DNA from: Branchiostoma floridae
Taxonomy: Eukaryota; Chordata; Leptocardii; Amphioxiformes; Branchiostomatidae
Direction: 5' to 3'
Length of the DNA: 64,000 bases
Assembly: GCF_000003815.2 (NCBI RefSeq)
Contig: NC_049980.1
Span: forward strand, 16,098,045 to 16,162,044
Shown piece after piece: positions 50,701 through 62,700 of this stretch (positions within the stretch are counted from its first letter, which is position 1; the number at the start of each line of letters is the position of its first letter). A program made the position numbers and the translations under genes. The notes under the pieces were generated by a model. The model was not told the DNA's origin, did no database searches, and saw only the letters and a program-made list of their open reading frames with translations.

Positions 50701-53700
50701 CCTGCATTTTCCGGAGTTCTATCTGGCATTTGACTTCGTGTGTATAACGGGTTACGAAAAATTTCTTGGTAACGCTTAACGGTGAATTCGGGATAACAAA
50801 TACGTTGAATTAGAACGACCAATAACGCTTCACGAAGAATATACCGATAACGGTTAACGTTAAATTAGAGAGGGTCGGTAACGATTAACGGTGAATTAAA
50901 ATGACTCGTAACGCTTAACGGAAAAAGGCATGCAGACCCTCTTTTATACCACATGGCATTGGCGACCATGGTTGTGTAGAGCACGCATAGACCACAAGAC
51001 AAACGCTGCACCCTTGTGAAGTAGCTCTTGGTGGGACGAGAGATAATAGAGTACCAGAGATGTTCGTTCTTCATGTCCGTGCGTACTGAGGACGAGAAAA
51101 GGAAGGCGAAAGAAGACAAGTCTTCCTCTTTCGCCGGAGTAAGATTCCTGATCACCTGGCCGTCGCCACGGTCCGCAGACAACCAGTCGTTGCATAGGAA
51201 AACATACCTTTAAGACAGTAGGAAATAGCTTTAAAGATTAAGCTATTTAATTCACATGGCCAGTTTCGCTACTAGGTTTAAAATACACATCAACATATGG
51301 CCGCTTCTTCTTCCGTCCTATAACGTAACTCACGTACCAGTTTACTTTCAAAATACCAGTGTTTGATTTATGTTTTAGTTTGCGTAGTTGTAACGAAATA
51401 ACACATATTGATCAGCCATCGTCAACTTGCTCACGAAAAACAATCTATATCCCAAAGCTATTGAAAGTACATGTGTGGGTATCGTGGACCGGATGGCTAG
51501 GAAAACTCATCAGAATAATAGTCTCTTCTGCGAGCTCTAGCGGTTTTTCAAACAGAAAGCATAATCCAATCAGGTTGTGCTCACCTGTCCCTTGTCTGAA
51601 GGTCTTGCACAAGAACTTTTTCCAGATACCAGGACCTGCTTCTTCCTCCCTTGTTATCGTGCCAGATCTGAAGCATTCTGATGTCGCCAAGACTGCCGGG
51701 TACTGCCATACTAAATGTGTTGACACTGCCCTGTGTAAACAGCTGATAATTGCAGGACAAATTTAAGGGTGGGATTTGAAGCCAAACTAGGATAATTTCA
51801 GACTTTATCTTCAGATTAAGACGATATATGTGTCCATGGTAGAGGTTTAACGTCTCGAGCCATCGTGTCTCCAAAGATTTCCCGTTATAACGTCAAACTT
51901 TACCTGTGAGTCCTGCCCAAAGACACGAACCCCCGTCGCTGCCTCGTCTCCTATCACATTGAATGCCACGTTAGATTTCGTGCCAGCTCTCACTACATGT
52001 CCTGTGTGCACTGTGATGTGGTAGCAGTACTGATCTGCGCCACGGTTGTCCGGTAGGAATCGGTAGCACCACTGGCAAAAAAACATCAATTTATGATCAA
52101 AATTGCGATATGACACCGAATTTGATGAGTAACGAGAAATGAAAAAATAGCACGGAAGGGGATACACATACTTTTCTCACGTCCTCTATGTCCCTCCTTC
52201 TAGTAAATACTACAGCAATTAAGTACAGTCCTAGAACTACGAAGACTGTTGACAAAACTGAATTCTTGTCAAGATCGGCGAGCTTGCTGAAGACTGTGTT
52301 AAAATCGATGCTGTTAGGTGCAGTCGCGAAGTCAGCCCCAAACGGCGTCAAGTGATTGCAGGCACATACAGTTTCAGTGGCGGCTGTTGTACTGTGAACC
52401 TAAAATGGACGGAAGTTTCGAGAAATGCAGCTAGCGTTTCTCAAACAAGCTATATTTTCTAATTGCACATGCTTTACGATGTTAAAAATGAACAAATCTT
52501 ATGTTATATGTCGATCCTCTATAAGTCATCTGAAATAATGCATGTACCATAAAAGACGTGCATGTCTGTAATGAAGTAAAAGGTTACCCACGTACCTTAC
52601 AGCCATGATTGCTCCAGGTCTCCCTTTCTTCATCCCAAAAGTTACAACCGATGCGCTGTACTCCAAGAGTGTAGTACCGTGTAATGTTGTTGTTTAATTC
52701 GTCATCAACTAATAACACGCCGTCCTTCGTAGGCCCATCTAGCGCATCGGCGAGAGCTGTATCAAACAATTGACTTGTCTTAAATGCTTTAAAAATTAGA
52801 CCTCAGCAGTAGGCAAAACGCAGTCACGTGTTGCAATAAAAGCCATGAAAACGATAAAAATAATAAGCTCTCGTACCTTCTATTTTCACTCCAATTTTGT
52901 ATGTCCCCATACTGGGCCTTCCAAATGCCAACAGATACACGGGATGAGCATCAATCTGGTAGCTATTGAAATCGTGGCCTTCCAAACTTCTATTGACGAT
53001 GTCATGTACGGTTTCATTGGGAAAGCCATCCGCCTTCCCATAGACACTTATGGCGGAGCTTTTGTTGGTCGCCTGAACGCGTACGAGGACAACGTCATTC
53101 TCGTCAGTGATGTTGACTCGGTGATACATCATTTCTGACGTTCCCGGCGGAGAAAACTCGAAAAGCTGCGTTTTGATTTTGCTTGGATCGGTTTGGAACT
53201 TCAGCAAAATGTCCTCGTCCATGCCGTCGAAAGTATGCCACGGTGTCGTTAATGGCAGTAAAGAGACGTCATAGACAGCGGACCTCACCCCACGCTGGCC
53301 GACTCCCCATGTAAACGGATTGTGTTGATAAACAACAATCTGAGCAAGAAGAGAACAAAAGACATGTCACAAAATAGACATTTTGCACATAAATTTATTG
53401 GCGTATGTCGGTTTATCGAGATATCTATAAAATCATGTCATTCTTGTTCCGTGACTTGTATTCGGCTAAAACGACACCCTGTAGAGATAACGGGACCGAA
53501 AATAGCGTACTTTTGCATCCACCAGAGAGGGAGGTCTCCTGGGGAATAGGGCCTTTCCAGAAGGGAACAGCAAAGTGGCATCCTTCATTTCTACCGCCCT
53601 TTCATTAAGCTTGTTGGCCCGCGTCCTTTGCACCATAACCGTTATGCCTCCGGCATTTACCACCGTCGGAGGTCCTCCTAACAGCAACCCATTCCTCATG

Positions 53701-56700
53701 GTGTTCACCAGGCCGTCAATGACGTCCCGGGTTTTCTTAACCATTGAACGTTTCTACGTGCATGATGAAATAAATATGAAAACATTATGAACAAGGGTAC
53801 AGACAAAATGGCTGAAGCAACATAAAAATATCTTTGAGATTATTATTAGACAGTTCAAACCTTTGCATGTTCTGTCGCCTTCGCGTGAGCTGCCAGTTCT
53901 TCCTTCTCTCGTGGAGAGAGATATTCGTCTTCAGCGACAGATGCGCCATCAGGAGCAGCACCATCCGCATCTTTAACCGGATTCTCTTCTTCAAGGATAT
54001 GACCAATTGAGCCGAGTAAAGCTAAAAGAAAATGAAAATTTTCCAAATGCACCAGTTGTCAGTCCCTTTATTCTGCGGACTTTTGTTGTTCAGTGGGCAA
54101 TGCCAACATCGACAGTGTAAGATTCGGTAGTGTGATCATGCCGATAACACAAAATTCACAAGACGACATAAAGTTACGACGTGCAATGGAAAAGTTGAAG
54201 AGCTTATGTTCTGTCGCCCATAACGTAAATCACAAATATCATCCACCTGACCCCTTGAGTGAATTTGTGGTAATTAGCTGTAGCACAGTCACAGTATCCT
54301 ACCTGTTCCCAAGACGGAAACGGAATCTGGTTCAAGGACTTCGGTTTCTGACATTGCCTCCGTCATCATTCTCATCGCTTCAACGGCAGCTTCCTGTGTT
54401 AAAGGTAAGTACAGATAGATAACCACTGGTACTGAACACATAGGTCGTCTTCTTTATACCTAAGCATATGAGTGTAACTTTAAACATTCTTTTCTATCTG
54501 ACACTGTGACAGAGTAAACATTCATTCTAGTGTTCTAACTACTGAAAATGAATCCGGAAGCACTTTTAAAACGAGTTACTTCTTAGATGCCCTGGTTTGA
54601 AATATAAGTTTTGAATCAACACCAGTACCTTTGCGTCATGAGTAAGATGCGGACAATCAGCGACGACAAGTGCACCTATCTGGGACAGCACTGTGATTCC
54701 ATCAATGCCTCTAACTGACGAAGAGGCCACTCTGAAAGCTTGCACAGACTCTTCGCATAACTTGGCGTCGTCGGCTTTGTCCTCAATGCTGTCTGATTGC
54801 TGCAAAATGAGTTTTCAAATACAATTCAATCTCTATACAACTGGACAAAAAACGTCAAAAGTTAACTGCCACAATAAAAGCAAGATCATAGCTCGTCCAT
54901 GACAAAGGATACAACAACCGAACGTTCTGCTGCAGTACCAAGGCCAGCCACCATGAGGTCTAAAATCGACCTTGACCTTTGACTTGCCAAGACCTACCAA
55001 CGTACCAAATATCACAATCCATCTGACCATGCTCTAGTAATGCTAACCTCAAATGTCCGTTAACACAAACAAGCACACATGTAAGCAAACAGACAGACCG
55101 AAAGCCGGTGATTACGATGGTACAATGGTTATGTCATAACTAATGGCACCTTGTCGTGTTGGAATGTTGACTGGACAAGGGCCGCCTTCACTACTGCTGG
55201 ATCAGCCGAGGAAATATCACTAAGGTCGATCCCAGGGATTTCGGGAATAGCAAGACCTTCAACTAATGGGGCTGGTGGTATGTCCTGTGTGTGGTGAAAT
55301 CATAAAACAGCAATCCATAAGTGTGTAGCGCATGCACAGATAGAGGTGTTGGGTAAAAACTAGCGTGTTCGCAATCACACTGACGTTTGAAGTGACAAGT
55401 CAACTTAGATGGGATTTGGCAATATCCGAATGTAAAGTTACCTGCTAGGCAGGGCTTTCAAATTTGACACAGGATTCGTCTGCCATTGTGGCAGAGTAAC
55501 CGTATTGCCATTATTATGAAATACTCATGTAAACAGCATGGTGGTGTATATGGCATATAAGATGTATATAGTGACATTGACCAGTGTGTTTTGGATATCA
55601 TGTGAACTTGTGAAGCATACGGTAGCTTTGCCAGCTCGGTCATTCAACTCACCTCTAATAGCATGGCGCTGGATGTTTCTTCCACTGTGGTGAGAACATT
55701 GAAGTACATCGTCATTAAAACAGAAGCACCTTTCATTTTGAATCACTTAAACAACCCGCCATGGTCCTAACATTTTCAACGGCATTAATGACACCCCTTG
55801 TTGCACTGACAACCAATAAATGTTCGACCCCCCCCCCCCACACACACACACACATGTCAGTGTGTTGTCTAGTAATACAAGATGTAAGAACATAATCTTA
55901 CCGTCGACATTCGTCAGTAGAGAGTCCCCCATAACCGCATAATCAGAGGAGACGTAATCGGCACCAAACTCCGGATCCTGATCGCTAGATCCATGACTAG
56001 ATTCGCTGTTGGACCATTCACTTTCAGACGATCCGCTATCGTCACTGGAGACACTGTCAAAGAAGTCGCTTGGGGTAGATTCAGCGTCTTCGTTGATCAC
56101 CCCTTCTGTTGAAACTGAATCTATTGTGTGTTCAAATGAGCCCAGATTAGTACAATTCAATAGCGGTATTCAGTGTGTGAATTCATAGCGTTCTTGTCCG
56201 AAAGGAGGCGACACAGCGATTAGCAATTAATTTCCCTGCCTTGTCATACTATAGACTATGTAGAGGTCATAATTCGTCCCTACTTATGAGCATATGAAAG
56301 TTGAACGCATAGTGCTAGCAGTGGACTGGCATTTCCTTTCATGTGTACTCACAGAACTGTGTAACTTTTAAAAGGGCTAAGCAAACAGAAATGGCGCCGC
56401 CTTCTACATGAACATTTGAATGCGTGGCAAGGACGTTAACTTTAAACTATCCGCCCCGGACAAATCTTGCACAATATCTAACAACTATGCACACGATTAG
56501 AAGTAGAATATTCAACTTACCACTTAGCGTAGTGTATGAAGACAGATCTGGCTGTAGCGATGACAGGGAGGGCTTAACGCTGGTAGGCGCATGTCCTAGG
56601 TGGATGATTCGTGTACTATGATTACTTAAAAGTGCATAATAGTTGCAAAAATGATACTGGGCCAATTTTTATCTATGTACTATAGTGTATTTTATAATTG

Positions 56701-59700
56701 CATCTACCAGCAAAGTTGCTAGTACATTAACTGACAGAAATTTTAAACACACGTGATACATAGACACCACAGTTTCTATATGTAATTAAAGTAACATCAT
56801 TCAGCCAGAAAAAAATCATGCAGGGCACTTACCGGATGACGTTAACTCCGGCAACGGAGGTGATTCAGTTGTTGTCTTGGCAGCTGCTGCGGGTTGTTAA
56901 AGGTTTTAGACCGTTTAAAAAGTTTTGACCTAACGGTAAGTACGCAGGAGCACAAAAATAGTACACAGCAATAGATCGTACATTCACTATCACTTAGGTA
57001 ACAACTACGGTGAAGGCATTATTTTGTCGTCGACAACTGTGCATTCTTAAACACACCTGTAAGAAATATGATATCCGAACTGGTTCCTTCGCCTGCGTGA
57101 CCATAGGGAAACAACTTGGCTATGTAGATAGTTTCAGGTACCAGGTTGTCCACGACCACGGTTACACTATGACCAGTGAGTGTGACATTAGTAACAAGGA
57201 GAGGATCCAGGGAGGGGTAGACCACGAGTCGGTATCCTAGTAGAGGCGCAGTCGGAGCGTCCCATGCCAACATGACCGAGTTTTCATGAACCTCTTCGGT
57301 GTGTAGATAGTGAGCATGATCCACAACTGATACAAGCAAAACAAAAGATCCGCCAATAAGATATCACAATCGAGCACACGTTGGAGTATATAGCTAATGC
57401 ATATGTCTCATCTGACGACTCCTCGTTATAGAATATGATTGCGTACTGTATTTATCAACATGCAAGTAAGTAAAATTATATAAAACCTTGCTAGCTTGTT
57501 TTTTTTTTATATCTCACAGCCTTTCTATAGAAATAGGTTGATTGTAGTAAAGATTGGGTACTAGAACAACACGCCTACTCACTCGTATATTGGTGTATTC
57601 CCACTGGTGGCGTCTCACTGTCAGTCACTAGTCCTGTCACGTTCACGCTGTACTCAACACCCGGGAGAAGCCCTTCTAGAGTAACGTTTGGATGCCCCGA
57701 GTAAACGTGTCCAGTGTCTCTACTGTTGACCATCCCAAAATCAATCCTGTATCCCAGGGACGTTGTGCGTGGGGGAGGCACCCAAGACACCAAGAATCCA
57801 GATGATGATACCTGGGATGTCGTAAGGTTGACGATTGGGCCAACGTCTGGACAGGTTAACATTAACAAAATATGAATATCGTCAGTTATTTTCGCAAAAA
57901 GCATGTGATGAGAGTTTGCGCAGTACGAAAAGTGCTTTCCATTTTATGGACATGAATTCCACCACGACAAAATCGAAATCATACAGCTATATATATCGGT
58001 CTAATGAGATTTCAAATAACAAACAATGGAGAACCGTAATACTACCGGTTGTTTCCTTTACGGAAGAAAAGAAGACCTGGCCATTTCGTTGTCGAATGTA
58101 GACCTCAAGTAGGTATAAAGTTCCTGGTGCCAGGTCAGTAAAGTTGAAATTGTCTGTGTCCCAAGTCGTCGCTTCGATCTGATGCTGGTGATTGAAAAGG
58201 TTTTTCTGTTTTACATAAACGGTGCTGTTGGTACACGCCTGACGGTGTGTCTGCCATTGGACGGCGATAGAGGAAGTGGTCGTTTCCGTGATGTTCATGT
58301 CAAGTACTGCATCGTCTGCATCGTTTAATGATAAATCGTTTAATGATAAATCTAATAATCCAATAATTTTCAAACACCTAATAGGGAAATCGTACGGTAA
58401 ACATTAAGTAGAACAAGGCTAATACAAAATTTCAGTTACATACTAGATATAAAACAATACATGTCTCCAATACAAACAATGTAGAGTTCGATTTTTAAAC
58501 GCCGTCAACATTTGTTTCTCCTTTGTCTTATTTTGTCGAGGTTCATCAATTATGGACGGCAATCACTCTACATTGAACGTGATTGGTATATGGGAAATAA
58601 ATTAGCTGCGAAAACAAACAGAAAGACCATGAGCAATAGATCCCCATGAACTGTAGTAGGCTTTTTTCACCGACCCATGACCCTGAATGTCTGCGACTTC
58701 TTTTACAGGATTGATAAATTACTATTACCTGAACTCTACTGCTCGCAACTACATAGCTTCTCCCTTCAGTTCCTCCAGAAGCTGTGTTGAAACGCATCTA
58801 TTACATCAAGATACGTCTAATTTATCAAACCTAAAGAATATTCATAGTGTCACATGGTAGTTGATACATACTGAATTCTTCTGTTGACCCGGTCCTGCTT
58901 TCCTGTTATTCTGAAAACCTATGGCTGTAATCTGCTTTTGCCTTTAGGAGGCATAATTTATGTTATTTTCAATTCATCATTTTAAAAGTATGAATAATGA
59001 TCATGTAAAGTGAATGTATTGAAGACCTACCCGAAATGACTAGGACTTCACATAGGGTCAGTATCCGCAAGGGTCCGGGAAGACGGACGCCCACATAGCG
59101 TCCCCGCATCCCAGGACAGGAGACGGAAATGGACGGCTGGTACAGGTCGATTTGATGATCACCTCCGCACTTGGGGTTCGTGCTGACCTGGTCGGAATCC
59201 CCGATGTGGATGTTGAAGGGGTTGATTCGTTCAGAACAACAGTCCTGGCGGTTGACGATGACCACTCTGTAGATAATGAAGACAAAGCCATGGCATTCGA
59301 GATGAATGTTCGGATGAACATGGATCAACTAGCATATAAAACCTGTTAACTGAGTGATGAATGCTAGGTCACTGGTGTACATGCTGGACCTTTACTTTGC
59401 CAAGCATCGATTGACCCACCCTAAAAACACGTCAACTGACCGTTACATAGTGCTACCGATTGCACTACTTACTAGTATTATCGTCCACTGGTGACTTTGC
59501 TGAGCCAAAAAAAAATGTCATGAACAATAATAAAAAACATATAAGAATGACCCTTAGCAATGACTCTCCTTTACACAAAGCACCAAAATATTTGCGTTGA
59601 GCGACATAACAAAATAAACTGTAAGTTTATTGGAAGCGTCATACATGGCGAGTTTCACATGTACCGTTTATTCTGATTTATCCTATTCGTCAGTTAGAGA

Positions 59701-62700
59701 ACTTGAAGGACAAAGACTCAGGTGGACGTTAATAGGTGAGTTGTGTATACCCATTGTAATAACCGATGTACTATACTTGCTGTACACGTACCTGGCAACC
59801 ATATATGATTGGCCAAGATCCACCCACCAGCTGGGAGACGCCTCTCCCGCAGTGTGGGTACAGAATCCAGCGTGGTAGTTGGTATTGGTGTTCCCATCTA
59901 CGGCACGGCTGGCAGCTCCACCCGCCGAAATGCTTGTTTGGTACGCTGTCTTCCCAAAGGCGACATTGTGACCTTCCGGCAAGCAAGATGACTATTATAT
60001 TAGCAGTGTCATGTTTGTATCCTTGCCAAGTTGAACAAATAAATTTCTATTCCGAAGACAGTTTTCCTCGTCTTGACTCTTCCCTCGCCCATAATATGAC
60101 ATTATGACAAACTGAACTTCATTCAACCAACGTACACTAGAGAAAGTTGGGATTTGTTCCAATTTTCGGCTAACTCCGCCAGACGGAATGGACTCATCGA
60201 CTGCAGCTTTTCAGGAAAGTGACATCAGAACCACGTGATTAAAATACTCCTTAGGACAAAACACCAAAGGAAAATAAATATGGTGTGGTATGCCACATTT
60301 CTTGCCAAGGTGAAACAAACAGAGGGCCGTGTAAAAAAGTACATTGATGAAACGGAACAGGCGTTGAAAACGAGGTTTCTCAACAACAACGACCGAGTTC
60401 TGCCAATTATCCCAGCACAATGACAGTCTCCAGGGCACGCCGTTTTGCTTNNNNNNNNNNNNNNNNNNNNNNNNNNNNNNNNNNNNNNNNNNNNNNNNNN
60501 NNNNNNNNNNNNNNNNNNNNNNNNNNNNNNNNNNNNNNNNNNNNNNNNNNCTATCCAAGTAGAGGTTGAGTCGCGTAGATAGTAGTAGTCGGAAAAATTA
60601 CACTGGCGCTCCTCTTACCTCTGCCTCAGATCGGAGGAGCGCCAGTCTAATTTTTTCGACTACTATCTACACGACTCAACCTCTGCTTGGAGAGTACACT
60701 GAACAAAGACGGGGGCGACGGCGGCGACGGGGACGAGGTTATCTGGCACCTAGGACCCGCTGCTGCATTCATGTGGTTCTGACGTCGCGTTCCGGAAACT
60801 GAAGTAGACGGGTTCATTCCGTGAACTAGGCCGGCGTAGTTAGCCGAAAATTGGAGCAAGTCCCAACTTTCTTTAGTGTTGGTTAAGTAAATTTTAGTTG
60901 AACTCTGAATCACTGCTAAGAGAGGTCCCGTTTAGGGAACTGCAAATGCCTATCTTATTGCAGGTCCATCTTATTTTGCATGGTACAAAATTCAGTGTTA
61001 GTGCACAATAGATATTTACCTATGCAGGTAAACTTGACTTCCAAGTACTTGCCCGTGCCAACACAAGGATCCCCGAACACGCTGTATGAGGCCTGCACCG
61101 AGCAGCTGGGCTTCCCCTGGCAGCTGGTCCTGACCCGAGCGAGGCTGTGGGGACTGCGGCAGTTGGTGGTGTAGATGGGACCGTCCGAGCAATACTCACT
61201 GGAGGTCCGACCGAACAGGGCGGACACGATGTTGATCTGTTGTCCAGCAGGACAATGAATGGACAATGTTTCGCGTTCGCAAACCCGACGCTGCTCCAAC
61301 GTTCCTGCAGGAAAAAGGACCCATGCTTTGTGCAAATTACTATAATGGCATCATGTTTGTGTCAAACTTACATCTTAAAATATATATATGACCTTGAAAT
61401 ATATATATGACATTGACGTTGAAATACCAAGGAGCAGATGAAGTCAGATGAAAATAGTAACAAGCATCAGGTCCTATCTCGGGTTACGGAATCAGACCTT
61501 ACCACATACTGGTACGGCACATAGCTCCCATCTCGTGCTGGGGTCCGTGGTGTAGCACCACACCCCGGTCCAGTCGCCAGGATTCCGACAGTAGTTGTTC
61601 ACCAGCCCGCTTGAGGGATAATTAGCAGGTGTAGTATCGTGACTATGAGGTGTCTGACTGTCCCAGCGCTGACACGTCTTGCCTGTTACGGTCACAGACA
61701 CTGTTCCACGGTAGGATACACCATCTCCTATCTGGCATAATTCTGGTAGATGAAATAAAAACAAATTATGATGAAATGTTTTAAGAGGATTCAACTTGGG
61801 AACATGCTTGAGTGTAACACGTAAGCTAACATACTTTCTATCTCCCCTCGTCTCTGGCAATGCTATCATCAGCTTACTTGTAATTCCAACGCTTAAATAC
61901 TACCAAAGCACTTTCAGACCGTCGGTGTCGGAATCAAGGAGTATCAACAGATTGATAGAAAAGTAAAGGCGCAGCATAAAAACACACATGAAGCTATATT
62001 AAGCTATGCTTTTATGCAAAACTCCCCTGCAAAGATTTTGAAAGTTTGTAATTTTGAGTAGACTTACTTAATTTGACCTCACACATGGACGATTGTGTGG
62101 GGTCAGACTCAACAAAGTCCTCAAACTCTTTTCGCGTCACGATTGCCGCCATGCTGGGATCGATGTTACATCCAACCACCTGAACCCTTCCCGAATGTTC
62201 TCCCAGACAGACGTCTCTTCCGTCAACTTGCCACACAGAGAGGTCCTTAAGTGTGAAGTATTTGCTGGCTGTTAGTGGATCGCAAGGCGACATGACGACA
62301 TCGTTGGTAGAAAGAATCTCCATACACTGCCTGGTTTGTACGTTCATGAATGCACCGTTTGGCGTGTGTAGCCACGTCTGGTCCGACAGACTGGAATCAC
62401 AGTTCACGGGCACCAACGGTGGTGAGACAAGTCGATGTCGCACGCACATGCATCTCTCTCCCGGTACCCAGATAGTGAGACGGTAACCTATGAAGCACAA
62501 TGAAGTGACATTTAGTGTCTTAAGCAGCTGCTAACAGCATTGTCATTTAAGACATGGCGCACACCCATTGCAAGCGTTTATAATAATTCAGAGCATGCTG
62601 GACTTAGCGTGTAACAAAATGTATATATCGAGAATATATTGAGATACAAAAACATTATGGAGAACATCGTAAGTAAGCTGCAAATTCTTTACCTTGAACG

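Larger units (their letters stand above)
49305..51207 (-). other. Polycystin exon interrupted by a 1.23-kb TIR element
   Basis: The 5' part (50948-51207) reads [38 protein letters not shown] and ends NAMWYK. The 3' part (49305-49702) starts [19 protein letters not shown] and includes two membrane helices and FVFEPIK. Between them lies the element 49709-50941. Removing it with one copy of the flanking TTTTAT gives TAT AAA ACA GAC, i.e. NAMWYK-TDDT, with no frame change. Reading into the element reaches a stop at 50865-50867. Splicing at its terminal GT and AG shifts the frame and gives R-G-P-S-stop. The allele as assembled may therefore not give full-length protein, unless other sites are used. 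Confidence 0.85.
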
